Shown: piece by piece, positions 7,728-17,619 of the stretch
Layout: the number at the start of each line of letters is the position of its first letter
Numbering within the stretch: the stretch's first letter is position 1
Assembly: GCA_046348545.1 (NCBI GenBank)
Contig: JAXMEB010000004.1
Location: 62,001 to 126,000, forward strand
DNA length: 64,000 nucleotides
Reading direction: 5' to 3'
DNA from: JAXMEB01 sp046348545
GTDB taxonomy: Bacteria; Pseudomonadota; Gammaproteobacteria; Berkiellales; Berkiellaceae
Notes under the pieces: model-generated
Databases searched by the model: none
What the model was told of the DNA's origin: nothing
Seen by the model: the letters and a program-made list of their open reading frames with translations, nothing else
Translations under genes and position numbers: made by a program

Positions 7728-9246
7728 TTTTCCTTTAAGTGATTTATTACCCGTCCGATTTGAAAATCTAGTTGATATTCAAATTTCAGGTCTTTCAATC
7801 CATAGCCAATCAGTGAAAAAAGGCGATGCTTTTATTGCGCTCAGTGGCTCAAAATCTGATGGACGTCAGTTTATTCAAGATGCTATTCAAAATGGTGCAA
7901 TGGCTGTGATTTGTGAAGGCGCTCAACCAGCGCTGTCTTATCAAGGACATATCCCAATTGTTCAGATCCCTGATGTGAGGCAACAGATTGGAATGATTGC
8001 GTCTATTTTTTATAGACATCCCAGCCGTCAGATGAAAATCATTGGTATTACCGGTACGAATGGTAAAACCACAACAGCGCATTTGTTAGCAGAGGCATTG
8101 ACGTTATTGGGAATGCCGGCAGCGAGCATTGGAACACTGGGGCTTAGGTTCAACGGCCCTATTGAAGATTTTGGCTTAACAACCCCTGATGCCATTAGTT
8201 TGCAGCGTAGTTTCGCCATGTTGAAACAGCAGGGTGCAAAAGTCGTTGTCATGGAGGTTTCATCACACGCTTTAGATCAAGCTAGGGTTAACGGGATTGA
8301 TTTTACAGGTGCTATTTTTACGAACTTGACTCAAGATCATCTTGATTACCATGGAACGATGGATGCCTATTTAGCAGCAAAGGCTAAACTCTTTCAGCAG
8401 ACGGGACTGAAATTTGCGATTATCAATCGAGATGATCCGGCCTCATCGATATTGTCTTCAGAAATTAATTCAAGCGTTAAGTTATGTCGATATGGTCTTA
8501 AAGCAGAAGATAATCTTCACCCACATCCCACGTACCAAGCAGATTGCCAAGACCTTCAAGCATTTGAGATTGATGATAAAGGCCCAATCACGTTTGGGAT
8601 TCGAATTGGCAGTGAGAGAGGCTTGGTTACAACAAAATTAATTGGAAAATTCAATGTTTACAATATATTGGCCGTTTGTGGCGCTTTACTAAACTTGGGA
8701 TTTTCATTAGCTCACATTGCTGAAGTTTTATCGAAGATTTCTGCAGCACCCGGTCGAATGCAAAGATTTAGCGGCCAAGAAAAGCCCCAAGTTCTCGTTG
8801 ACTATGCACATACGCCCGATGCCTTAGAGAAAGCGTTGTTGGCATCCAGAGCCTATACGAAACAGACCTTGTGGTGTGTATTTGGTTGTGGTGGCGATCG
8901 AGATCGAGGTAAACGAGCGCAGATGGGTAAAATAGCAAGCCAGCTTGCAGACAAAATTATCATCACGAATGACAATCCTCGCACCGAAGATCCGATGATG
9001 ATTGCAAATCAGATTGCTCAAGGTATCTCACAAGGGCTGCAAGATAAGGTTCAGATTGAATTAGATCGAAAAGAGGCGATAGCCTATGCTATCCGAAAGG
9101 CTAAACCGGAAGATGTCATTTTAGTCGCTGGTAAGGGGCATGAAGATTACCAAATCACAGGGAATGAGCGGCGTCATTTTAGTGATGCGGAGTGTATAGA
9201 AGCAGTTTTGAATGAGGTTAAGCATGTTGCTGTCAGAAATCGCTAA
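7720..9246 (+). CDS. murE: UDP-MurNAc-L-Ala-D-Glu:meso-diaminopimelate ligase MurE
   Basis: 508 residues of the Mur ligase family. The ATP-binding loop GITGTNGKTTT starts near residue 109. The amino-acid-specificity motif DNPR is at about 418-421; DNPR is the version associated with meso-diaminopimelate addition, so the wall is probably of the DAP type. It carries out the third amino acid addition in the cytoplasmic stage of peptidoglycan synthesis. Confidence 0.97.
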   Translation: MNSFPLSDLLPVRFENLVDIQISGLSIHSQSVKKGDAFIALSGSKSDGRQFIQDAIQNGAMAVICEGAQPALSYQGHIPIVQIPDVRQQIGMIASIFYRHPSRQMKIIGITGTNGKTTTAHLLAEALTLLGMPAASIGTLGLRFNGPIEDFGLTTPDAISLQRSFAMLKQQGAKVVVMEVSSHALDQARVNGIDFTGAIFTNLTQDHLDYHGTMDAYLAAKAKLFQQTGLKFAIINRDDPASSILSSEINSSVKLCRYGLKAEDNLHPHPTYQADCQDLQAFEIDDKGPITFGIRIGSERGLVTTKLIGKFNVYNILAVCGALLNLGFSLAHIAEVLSKISAAPGRMQRFSGQEKPQVLVDYAHTPDALEKALLASRAYTKQTLWCVFGCGGDRDRGKRAQMGKIASQLADKIIITNDNPRTEDPMMIANQIAQGISQGLQDKVQIELDRKEAIAYAIRKAKPEDVILVAGKGHEDYQITGNERRHFSDAECIEAVLNEVKHVAVRNR

Positions 9247-10588
9247 ATTTTTAAGCCTACCCTTTAAAGGCCCTGATTTAACCGTTGGTTCGGTGAGTAT
9301 TGATACTCGAACACTGAAGGCAGGTGATGTGTTTGTAGCCATTCAAGGTGATCGTTTGGATGGGCATCAATTTTTGCAGGAAGCCTATCAGAAAGGTGCT
9401 TCTGGATTGATCATTTCAAAAGATTTTAATTTAAGTCTTGAGATCCCTATCCCTTTTCTTCAAGTATCAGATACGACACAAGCATTGGGTGCGATGGCCA
9501 CATTGTGGCGTTCTCATTTAAATGTACCGGTGATTGGCATTACGGGTAGCTGCGGTAAAACTTCTGTAAAAGAACTAACCCGAGCAGTATTAGCGACAGA
9601 AGGACCGGTCCTTGCGAGTGAAGGTACCTTTAACAATCATTGGGGGTTACCGCTGACCTTACTGCAAATAAAGCCTGAACACTGTTTTGCAGTTTTGGAA
9701 ATGGGTACGAATCATCCGGGTGAAATTGGATATTTAGCGAAAATCGCTAGGCCCAATGTGGCTCTCATTACCAATGTTGGGCCAGTTCATGTTGAGGGAT
9801 TTGGCACATTGGACAATATTGCTAAGGAAAAATCTGATATTTACGCTTATTTAAAGCCAGGCGACACCGCTATTCTGAATCGAGATGATCCTTATTTTCA
9901 GGATTGGATGGCTCGGTTGCCCTCAGGCGTTCACACATTGACATTCAGCCTCTCTAAAAAAGCAGATCTGATGGCTGAAGACATCACATTCGTTGATGGT
10001 ATGCCACGTTTTACCTTGAGACAAGGTGCTGAGACAGTGCCTGTTCATTTAAATGTATTAGGTCAACATCAAATTGCGAATGCATTAGCTGCTTGCGCGG
10101 TTGGAGTGACCTTTCATTTAAGCTTGAGCCAGATTGCATCGGGTCTTAATGCGTATGCTGGATTTAAAGGACGTTTGAGAAAGATACCTGGAAAGCGAGG
10201 TGCTCAACTCATTGATGATAGTTACAATGCTAACCCTACTTCTGTTAAAGCGGCTATCGATGTTCTAGCGCAAAGCCGTGGTAAAAGGATGTTAATATTG
10301 GGTGAGATGGCTGAATTGGGTCCTGAGTCTCCAAACTTTCATCAAGAAGTGGGGGGCTATGCCAAACAGCAGGGGATTCAGTATTTGTGGGCAGTTGGCA
10401 AAGAATGCATTCATGCGGTTAATCAATTTGGAAAGGGTGCTAAATTTTTTGACTCGAAGGAGCAATTAGTCCAGGATCTAGACAATCTAATCGACGATAC
10501 CTTTACGATATTAGTAAAAGGATCTCGTCGAGTTAAAATGGAGACTATAGTGACTGCATTGGCTGAGGAGCAAGTTAAAACATGTTAA
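9224..10588 (+). CDS. murF: UDP-MurNAc-tripeptide:D-Ala-D-Ala ligase MurF
   Basis: 454 residues from the ATG at 9224. This start is preferred because GAGG lies 6 bp upstream and the protein then begins like other MurF sequences; an in-frame ATG at 9212 would add four residues. The ATP loop GITGSCGKTSVKE is near 105. The mid-domain LEMGTNHPGEI and the C-terminal DDSYNANPTS are typical. It adds D-Ala-D-Ala made by Ddl. It overlaps murE by 23 bp and mraY by 7 bp. Confidence 0.95.
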   Translation: MLLSEIAKFLSLPFKGPDLTVGSVSIDTRTLKAGDVFVAIQGDRLDGHQFLQEAYQKGASGLIISKDFNLSLEIPIPFLQVSDTTQALGAMATLWRSHLNVPVIGITGSCGKTSVKELTRAVLATEGPVLASEGTFNNHWGLPLTLLQIKPEHCFAVLEMGTNHPGEIGYLAKIARPNVALITNVGPVHVEGFGTLDNIAKEKSDIYAYLKPGDTAILNRDDPYFQDWMARLPSGVHTLTFSLSKKADLMAEDITFVDGMPRFTLRQGAETVPVHLNVLGQHQIANALAACAVGVTFHLSLSQIASGLNAYAGFKGRLRKIPGKRGAQLIDDSYNANPTSVKAAIDVLAQSRGKRMLILGEMAELGPESPNFHQEVGGYAKQQGIQYLWAVGKECIHAVNQFGKGAKFFDSKEQLVQDLDNLIDDTFTILVKGSRRVKMETIVTALAEEQVKTC

Positions 10589-11664
10589 TTTGGTTAGGTG
10601 ATTGGCTTTCCAGCTATTTGACAGTCTTTAATGTTTTTCAGTATCAAACGTTTAGAGCCATTATGGCGGCATTAACCGCTTTATTGTGCGCATTAATCCT
10701 AGGTCCAAAAGTCATTCATTGGTTGCGCGAAAAGCAAATGGGGCAACCGATTCGTTCTGATGGACCACAATCCCACCAGAGTAAAGCGGGTACGCCCACG
10801 ATGGGCGGGGCCTTGATACTACTTGCTGTGGGAGTAGCGACCCTATTGTGGGGTGATTTAACTAATCGATACGTTTTATTAGTGTTATTGGTCACATTTG
10901 GATTTGGTATGATTGGATGGGTAGATGACTATAAAAAACTCATTCGAAAAAATTCCAAAGGATTACCTGGCCGCTGGAAATATTGTTTTCAATCTTTACT
11001 AGCCTTGTTTGTTGTTTCTTATTTATATCTATCAGCAACGGTTCCCGTAGAGACGGCTTTGTTGATTCCATTTTTCAAATCAATGTGGGTACCCCTGGGT
11101 GTTTTTTATGTTGCCTTCACTTACTTTGTGATTGTTGGGACTAGTAATGCGGTGAATTTAACCGATGGATTAGATGGTTTGGCGATTTTACCGGTTGCAT
11201 TGGTTGCGGGTGCGTTGGGTATCTTTGCATACGTTAGTGGGAATCTTGGATTTTCCGAGTATTTGGCGTTGCCCTATATCAAAGGTACGGGAGAGCTTTG
11301 TGTCTTTTGCGCTGCCATTGTTGGAGCTGGGCTTGGATTTTTATGGTTCAATGCCTATCCAGCTCAAATTTTTATGGGAGATGTGGGTGCATTGGCATTA
11401 GGGGCAGCCTTAGGAACGGTTGCTGTGATTATTCGTCAAGAAATCGTTTTGTTTATTATGGGTGGTGTTTTTGTCATGGAGACAATCTCAGTAATCCTTC
11501 AGGTGGGATCATTTAAGCTGACCGGTAATCGCATCTTTAGAATGGCGCCGATTCATCATCATTTTGAGTTAAAAGGCTGGCCAGAACCACGTGTTATTGT
11601 GCGATTTTGGATATTAACAGTCTTGTGTGTATTGGTTGGTTTGTCGACTCTCAAACTTCGTTAG
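10582..11664 (+). CDS. mraY: phospho-MurNAc-pentapeptide transferase MraY
   Basis: 360 residues and about ten membrane segments. Family blocks are present: KAGTPTMGG, GWVDDYKK (Mg-binding aspartates), NLTDGLDGLA, NAYPAQIFMGDVGALALG and PIHHHFELKGWPE. It transfers phospho-MurNAc-pentapeptide to undecaprenyl phosphate to make lipid I at the inner membrane. Length matches the E. coli enzyme. Confidence 0.97.
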   Translation: MLIWLGDWLSSYLTVFNVFQYQTFRAIMAALTALLCALILGPKVIHWLREKQMGQPIRSDGPQSHQSKAGTPTMGGALILLAVGVATLLWGDLTNRYVLLVLLVTFGFGMIGWVDDYKKLIRKNSKGLPGRWKYCFQSLLALFVVSYLYLSATVPVETALLIPFFKSMWVPLGVFYVAFTYFVIVGTSNAVNLTDGLDGLAILPVALVAGALGIFAYVSGNLGFSEYLALPYIKGTGELCVFCAAIVGAGLGFLWFNAYPAQIFMGDVGALALGAALGTVAVIIRQEIVLFIMGGVFVMETISVILQVGSFKLTGNRIFRMAPIHHHFELKGWPEPRVIVRFWILTVLCVLVGLSTLKLR

Positions 11665-11670
11665 GGCTTC

Positions 11671-13050
11671 ATGGTGCAAAATCAAATGAGCATTACTGGG
11701 CTTCCAGTGGTCGTTGGTCTTGGTAAAACAGGCCTATCTTTGCTGAGGTATTTTACTGAAACCCATCAACCATTTGCCATTTGGGATACTCGTACAGAAC
11801 CCCCCGGCATTGAATTGCTCAAAGCAACTTATCCCAATGTTTTGATTTTATGTGGCGCTTTACCTGCAGGCGCTTTGAATGAGGCGAGTCAACTGATTGT
11901 GAGTCCTGGAGTCCCGCTAAAAGAGCCAGCAATTCAATCTGCAATTGACGAAGGGGTTCCTGTCATTGGAGATGTGAATCTATTTGCTCGAAATGTGGAT
12001 TGTGAGCTTATTGGTATTACAGGTTCAAATGGTAAAAGCACGGTTACGACTTTAGTTGCATTAATGGCACAACAGGCTGGACGAAGGGCGTGGGCAGCTG
12101 GAAATATTGGCCTGCCCGTGATGGATTTATGGTTGAAACATCAACCTTTTAAATCTACGGATCAAATTGTGATGGAGCTATCGAGTTTTCAACTGGAGCG
12201 TGGTGAGCCCTTGCCATTGAAGGTCGCTTCCATTTTGAATTTAAGCGCGGATCATCTCGATCGATATCCCGATTTTGCGACTTATGTTGCCGCAAAACAT
12301 CCTATTTACGTGCAATCTGAGTGTGTCGTGGTCAATCGGCATGATCCACTCACGGTACCAAGGCAAGGGCAGATGAGGCGTTTAAGTTTTGGGCTCGATG
12401 TTCCAAAATCCAGTGATGAGTTTGGGGTTATTGAAAAAAATCGTACTCGTTATTTGGCTCGAGGTGAAATATCGCTTATGCCAATCTCTGAGATGAAAAT
12501 CTTTGGGGAACATAATGTAGCTAATGCGCTTAGTGCACTGGCTATTGGAACGGGCATGGGGCTTTCTGAGGAGGCCATGTGCGAAACGCTTCGTGAATTT
12601 ACTGGGTTGGCTCACCGTTGCCAACTTGTGCATGCTGAGCAGGGCGTTCAATGGATTAATGATTCCAAAGCAACCAACCCTGCGAGTAGTCTGGCAGCGA
12701 TTGAAGGTTTGGGACCACAGATTGACGGTAAAATTGTTTTGATTGCAGGTGGTGATACCAAAGGGGCGGATTTTAACATGATGCTGTCTTCGGTGAAGAA
12801 ATTTGTATCACACATGGTATTGTTAGGTAAGGATACCTCAGAATTGTTGGCATTATTTCAAGATCACGTTCCCTGTGTGCCCGTGACCTCTATGGCTGAT
12901 GCCGTTGCAAAATCCACACTATTTGCAAAGCCAGGTGATATCGTGTTGTTAGCGCCAGCTTGTGCGAGCTTTGATCTCTTCAAAAACTTTGAAGATAGAG
13001 GTGAGCAGTTTGCAACGGTTGTTAAAGCTCAATTTGGGAAGATGCTATGA
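11671..13050 (+). CDS. murD: UDP-MurNAc-L-Ala:D-glutamate ligase MurD
   Basis: 459 residues. An N-terminal nucleotide-binding domain begins VVVGLGKTGLSLLRY, the ATP loop GITGSNGKSTVTTL starts near 115, and NDSKATNPASS and LLAPACASFDLFKNFEDRG follow, all characteristic of MurD. It adds D-Glu, the second residue of the stem peptide. It starts 6 bp after mraY and overlaps ftsW by 4 bp. Confidence 0.97.
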   Translation: MVQNQMSITGLPVVVGLGKTGLSLLRYFTETHQPFAIWDTRTEPPGIELLKATYPNVLILCGALPAGALNEASQLIVSPGVPLKEPAIQSAIDEGVPVIGDVNLFARNVDCELIGITGSNGKSTVTTLVALMAQQAGRRAWAAGNIGLPVMDLWLKHQPFKSTDQIVMELSSFQLERGEPLPLKVASILNLSADHLDRYPDFATYVAAKHPIYVQSECVVVNRHDPLTVPRQGQMRRLSFGLDVPKSSDEFGVIEKNRTRYLARGEISLMPISEMKIFGEHNVANALSALAIGTGMGLSEEAMCETLREFTGLAHRCQLVHAEQGVQWINDSKATNPASSLAAIEGLGPQIDGKIVLIAGGDTKGADFNMMLSSVKKFVSHMVLLGKDTSELLALFQDHVPCVPVTSMADAVAKSTLFAKPGDIVLLAPACASFDLFKNFEDRGEQFATVVKAQFGKML

Positions 13051-14201
13051 GAATAGTACGCTCAAAGACATGTGCAGCGGCAAAGATCGATCCGTTCTTA
13101 ACCATTTTGGTGGTTAGCTTATTTCTCATTGGGTTGTTGATGGTGACCTCGGCTTCGATTGGCATTGCAGAAAGTCGGTATCATGCTCCATTTTATTTCG
13201 CTATTCAGCAAACTTTATCTTTGGGGGTAGGGATTGGGTTTGCTATCTTAATCGCATGTGTTCCCTTTGATTATTGGCAGAAGATATCTCCCATGTTTCT
13301 CTTGGTGTGTGTGATTCTGTTAGCCGCCTTATTTATTCCAGGTCTAGGTCGAGAAGTGAATGGTAGTAAACGCTGGCTAAACCTTGGTTTCTTTTCATTT
13401 CAAGTCTCAGAAATGACCAAATTAGCCTTAATTTTATATTTATCTGGCTATTTGGTAAGACACCGTGAATCCATTCAACACAGTATCGTTGCGACGCTTA
13501 AAATATTAATGGTATTAGGGGTGATCGCCGTTCTGCTGATACTGGAACCTGATTTTGGTTCAACGGTTGTGATGATGACCACTGCCATGGGGATGCTTTT
13601 TTTGGGAGGTGTGCCTCTTCGCATTTTTGTATCATTTGCAGTGTTAGTTGGAGGGGCCTTAGCCTGGTTAGCGGTTTCAGCGCCCTATCGATTGCAACGG
13701 TTGACATCATTTTTAGATCCCTGGGCTGACCAATATGCTTCAGGTTATCAACTTACTCAAGCTTTGATCGCTTTTGGGCGAGGTGAATGGTTTGGTGTTG
13801 GGTTAGGCAGCAGTATTCAAAAATTATTTTATTTACCAGAAGCGCATACGGATTTTATCTTTGCCGTCTTGGCTGAAGAATTTGGCTTGGTGGGGGCAAT
13901 CGGCGTTGTTCTTTTATTAGCATTGGTTGCGGGTAGAGCCATGTGGATTGGTTTAATCGCACAAAAAAGACACGATTATTTTCATGCTTTGTTTGCATTT
14001 GGGATCGCCCTTTGGATTGGGATTCAGACTTTGATCAATGTCGGTGTGAATACGGGTTTATTGCCCACGAAGGGCTTAACCTTGCCCTTTTTAAGTTATG
14101 GGCGAACCAGTACGGTTGTGCTTTGTATGGCACTGGGGATGTTATTTCGTGTTGACTACGAAAATCGACAAGATCCGCCCATAGGGAGGGTTAAACCATG
14201 A
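13047..14201 (+). CDS. ftsW: septal peptidoglycan polymerase FtsW (SEDS)
   Basis: 384 residues with ten predicted membrane segments of the SEDS family. Typical blocks include NGSKRWLNLGFFSFQVSEMTK (FtsW/RodA signature; catalytic region), LEPDFGSTVV, LTQALIAFGRGEWFGVGLGSS and LPFLSYGRTS. FtsW polymerises glycan strands from lipid II and pairs with FtsI encoded upstream. Overlaps of 4 bp on both sides suggest translational coupling with murD and murG. Confidence 0.97.
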   Translation: MRIVRSKTCAAAKIDPFLTILVVSLFLIGLLMVTSASIGIAESRYHAPFYFAIQQTLSLGVGIGFAILIACVPFDYWQKISPMFLLVCVILLAALFIPGLGREVNGSKRWLNLGFFSFQVSEMTKLALILYLSGYLVRHRESIQHSIVATLKILMVLGVIAVLLILEPDFGSTVVMMTTAMGMLFLGGVPLRIFVSFAVLVGGALAWLAVSAPYRLQRLTSFLDPWADQYASGYQLTQALIAFGRGEWFGVGLGSSIQKLFYLPEAHTDFIFAVLAEEFGLVGAIGVVLLLALVAGRAMWIGLIAQKRHDYFHALFAFGIALWIGIQTLINVGVNTGLLPTKGLTLPFLSYGRTSTVVLCMALGMLFRVDYENRQDPPIGRVKP

Positions 14202-15280
14202 CATTGAAACTGCTGATAGTAGCCGGTGGAACAGGGGGGCATGTCTTTCCCGGCCTTGCCGTTGCATCGCGTTTAAAAGCGAAGGGGATTTCGCTTGCGT
14301 GGATAGGGACTGAGACCGGATTGGAGTCAAGCTGTATCCCCGCAGCGGGGATCTCTTTTCATGTCATTCACGCGAAAAACGTCCGAGGTAAAGGTTGGCG
14401 TCGTTTGATGAGCTCACCTTATATGATGATAAAATCCTTAATTGAAGCCATATTGCTTTTGAGAAAAATATCACCCGATGTGGTTTTGAGCATGGGAGGG
14501 TATGTCTCAGGGCCTGTCGGATTGGCTGCGTGGATATTGAGGATCCCGCTCATTGTGCATGAGCAAAATGCCATATTTGGATTGACGAATCGAATATTAA
14601 GTTTATTTGCCGACAAGGTGATTGTTGCATTTCAAAATAGAGCAAAGCGTCCAAATCATATTCACGCGGGTAACCCAATTCGAGACGATATTCGTTCATT
14701 GGCGTTGAAAGAAAAACCTCAACGTAACGGCGCTCATTTTAATTTGTTGGTTATTGGAGGGAGTCTTGGCGCTTTGGCGATTAATCAATTGCTGCCGAAA
14801 GCGTTAGCACTGATCCCTGAATCCCAAAGACCTGCTGTATGGCACCAAACGGGGCCTTCACATTTTGAATTGACCCAAAAAATCTACAACGATGAGAATA
14901 TTGAAGCTAAAGTCGTTCCATTCATTGAAGATATGGCATCTGCTTATGAATGGGCGGATGTATTGATTGCAAGAGCGGGTGCTTTGACCTTAGCGGAAGT
15001 AACCGCTTTAGGTTTACCGAGTATTTTAATTCCATTTCCCTATGCGGTGGATGATCATCAAACGGCCAATGCGCAGGAACTGCATGATGCTGGTGGTACG
15101 CTGATGATTCAGCAATCTGCTTTGACGCCTGAAGGGTTGAGTGAATTGATTTTAAAATTTCATCAAGCGCCTGATTTGCGTTTGAAAATGGGTCGTACTG
15201 CAAAGCAATTTGCTAAAATTGAGGCAACTGAAACCGTTGCTGATCTGTGTTTAGAGGTTTACCGTGACAAATGCGCATAA
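14198..15280 (+). CDS. murG: lipid II synthase, UDP-GlcNAc transferase MurG
   Basis: 360 residues, GT28 fold. The N-terminal G-loop is GGTGGHVFPGLAVA (about 8-21), MGGYVSGP and HEQNAIFG follow, and the C-terminal donor site is RAGALTLAEVTALGLPSILIPFPYAVDDHQ. It adds GlcNAc to lipid I on the inner face of the cytoplasmic membrane. Confidence 0.97.
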   Translation: MTLKLLIVAGGTGGHVFPGLAVASRLKAKGISLAWIGTETGLESSCIPAAGISFHVIHAKNVRGKGWRRLMSSPYMMIKSLIEAILLLRKISPDVVLSMGGYVSGPVGLAAWILRIPLIVHEQNAIFGLTNRILSLFADKVIVAFQNRAKRPNHIHAGNPIRDDIRSLALKEKPQRNGAHFNLLVIGGSLGALAINQLLPKALALIPESQRPAVWHQTGPSHFELTQKIYNDENIEAKVVPFIEDMASAYEWADVLIARAGALTLAEVTALGLPSILIPFPYAVDDHQTANAQELHDAGGTLMIQQSALTPEGLSELILKFHQAPDLRLKMGRTAKQFAKIEATETVADLCLEVYRDKCA

Positions 15281-16724
15281 TGCCATCAAAAAATTTGAAT
15301 CCGTCGCATTAGAACCCAATAAGCAATTGGAAATGCGTCGAACCAGACGTATCCATTTTGTGGGTATTGGTGGTGTTGGTATGAGCGGTATTGCAGAGGT
15401 ATTGCTCACGCAAGGTTATCTGGTGAGTGGATCAGATTTGGGGGAAAGTACCTTTACAGCTAGGCTGAAAAAATTAGGGGCTCATATCCAAGTAGGGCAT
15501 CAGGCCGAACACGTACAACAAGCGGATGTGATCGTGGTTTCAAGTGCTGTCGATCCGACTAATGTCGAATTACTCGAAGCCCGTAGATTGAGGATCCCCA
15601 TTGTGCCACGTGCCGAAATGTTGGCTGAATTGATGCGTTTTAGATATGGCATTGCGGTTGCAGGTACCCATGGTAAAACAACGACAACCAGTCTGCTGGC
15701 ATCTTTGTTGGGCGAAGCAGGACTAGATCCCACGTTTGTGATTGGTGGTCGATTAGAGAGTTTAGGCGCGAATGCGCGATTAGGCGCCGGCCGGTATTTA
15801 GTTGCTGAAGCAGATGAGAGTGATGCATCTTTTTTGCATCTTCATCCGATGGTCACGGTGGTCACGAATATTGATGCGGATCATCTTTCCACCTATGGTG
15901 GAAATTTTGATCGTTTAAAAGAAGTTTTTCTTGAATTTTTGCATCATTTGCCTTTTTATGGTTTGGCAGTACTTTGTATTGAATGTCCTGTGATTTGTTC
16001 TCTTTTATCATCTGTCTCAAAGCCGGTTGTAACCTATGGCTTTTCTGAGCAGGCTGATTATCGTGCTATCAATTTTGAGCAGCAAGGAACGCATACGGCC
16101 TTTGATGTTTTACGCCCGAACCGGCAACCTTTGAAAATGTCGCTCAGTTTGCCTGGCAAGCATAATGTCTTAAATGCGTTGGCAGCCATTGCGGTTGCAA
16201 CGGAAGAAGGGATAGATGATGCATCCATGTCACGTGCTTTGGCACAATTCTCCGGGGTTGGACGCCGTTTTCAAATTTTAGGTGATTTGGCTTTACCACA
16301 GGGCCCAGTCACGTTAATTGATGATTATGGACACCACCCTCAGGAAATCCAAGCGACGATTGATGCCGCTCGACTAGCCTGGCCGGACAAACGATTGGTG
16401 ATGATATTCCAACCTCATCGTTACACTCGAACCCAGGATTTATTTGAAGATTTTTGTAAAGTGCTTTCTAATGTTGATGTTTTATTGTTACTTGAGGTTT
16501 ATGCTGCAGGTGAGAAACCTATCGTTGGTGCAGATAGTCGCTCATTGTGTCGAGCGCTGCGTGTGCGTAATCAAGTTGAGCCTATTTATGTTGATGACCC
16601 GCAAGAATTATGCACATTGTTGCCTCAAATTTTAAAGCTAAATGATGTTTTATTTGCACAAGGTGCAGGCAATATCAGTCACGTTGCTCATAACTTGTTC
16701 GAACGTTTTAAAAAAGCAGATTAA
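15264..16724 (+). CDS. murC: UDP-N-acetylmuramate:L-alanine ligase MurC
   Basis: 486 residues from a GTG at 15264, with AGAGG upstream, inside the last codons of murG (17-bp overlap). RRIHFVGIGGVGMSGIAEVL is the N-terminal nucleotide site, AGTHGKTTTTSL (near 133) the ATP loop, and DDYGHHPQEI a C-terminal family motif. It adds L-Ala, the first stem residue. The short Asn/His-rich N-terminal extension is normal for the family. Confidence 0.97.
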   Translation: MTNAHNAIKKFESVALEPNKQLEMRRTRRIHFVGIGGVGMSGIAEVLLTQGYLVSGSDLGESTFTARLKKLGAHIQVGHQAEHVQQADVIVVSSAVDPTNVELLEARRLRIPIVPRAEMLAELMRFRYGIAVAGTHGKTTTTSLLASLLGEAGLDPTFVIGGRLESLGANARLGAGRYLVAEADESDASFLHLHPMVTVVTNIDADHLSTYGGNFDRLKEVFLEFLHHLPFYGLAVLCIECPVICSLLSSVSKPVVTYGFSEQADYRAINFEQQGTHTAFDVLRPNRQPLKMSLSLPGKHNVLNALAAIAVATEEGIDDASMSRALAQFSGVGRRFQILGDLALPQGPVTLIDDYGHHPQEIQATIDAARLAWPDKRLVMIFQPHRYTRTQDLFEDFCKVLSNVDVLLLLEVYAAGEKPIVGADSRSLCRALRVRNQVEPIYVDDPQELCTLLPQILKLNDVLFAQGAGNISHVAHNLFERFKKAD

Positions 16725-16727
16725 ATT

Positions 16728-17600
16728 GTGTCTAATCCTCTAATTCAACATCATATTCCACTTGGGCCCATGACGAGTTGGCATATTGGGGGGATGGCTG
16801 AATATTTTGCACAGCCTTCTAATCTCAATATGTTATCTGCTTTGATAGCGGTCAGCCACGATTTGGCTGTGACATGGCTGGGTTTAGGTAGCAATATTCT
16901 CATTCGAGATAATGGCATTAAAGGATTGGTTATTTGTACGCGAGGTCTCAATCAACTTGAAAGGCTTGATTCATTTGATGTTTATGCAGAGGCGGGTGTT
17001 GCTTCGGCTAAAATGGCGCGTTTCTGCCAAAAACACGATTTAGGCGGCGGTGAGTTTTTTGCGGGGATCCCAGGCACCATTGGCGGTGCGCTTCAAATGA
17101 ATGCAGGGGCCTTTGGTGGGATGACTTGGGAGCATGTGCATTCTGTGATGATTATCGATGAGGCCGGTCAGTTGATTGAGAAAGGGCCTTCTGATTTCGA
17201 AATTGGATATCGATGGGTGAAGCCTTTATTTCCGAATTTTTTAGGCTTTGTCAGCGCACGTTTTCAATTTAAGCCCAAAGCTGGTTTGGATGGCAAAGAA
17301 GATATTCGATTATTGCTTCAAAAGCGACAAGCGTCTCAACCGATTGGTACGTTTAATTGTGGTTCAGTGTATCGTAATCCGCCAGGCGATCATGCTGCTC
17401 GTTTGATTGAGGCTTGTGGATTTAAAGGCAAATCAGTGGGAGAGGCGATGGTTTCTCCAAAACATGCTAACTTTATAGTGAATATGGGCCATGCAACGGC
17501 TAAAGACGTGGAAGCGTTGATGACAGAGATAGAAGCGGCTGTGTTTGAGCGATTTAAAATAAAGTTAGAAAGAGAAGTTAAGATTTTAGGTGAGATTTAA
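16728..17600 (+). CDS. murB: UDP-N-acetylenolpyruvoylglucosamine reductase MurB, short form
   Basis: 290 residues from GTG at 16728. It has the FAD-binding block WLGLGSNILIRDNGIKGLV, then FAGIPGTIGGALQMNAGAFGG, and the catalytic C-terminal block NCGSVYRNPPGDHAARLIE. It reduces the enolpyruvyl ether to UDP-MurNAc. At 290 residues it matches the shorter type II MurB rather than the approximately 340-residue type I enzyme of E. coli, and it sits between murC and ddl as in many non-enteric gammaproteobacteria. Confidence 0.95.
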   Translation: MSNPLIQHHIPLGPMTSWHIGGMAEYFAQPSNLNMLSALIAVSHDLAVTWLGLGSNILIRDNGIKGLVICTRGLNQLERLDSFDVYAEAGVASAKMARFCQKHDLGGGEFFAGIPGTIGGALQMNAGAFGGMTWEHVHSVMIIDEAGQLIEKGPSDFEIGYRWVKPLFPNFLGFVSARFQFKPKAGLDGKEDIRLLLQKRQASQPIGTFNCGSVYRNPPGDHAARLIEACGFKGKSVGEAMVSPKHANFIVNMGHATAKDVEALMTEIEAAVFERFKIKLEREVKILGEI

Positions 17601-17619
17601 TATTGAGTAAACGAAAGGC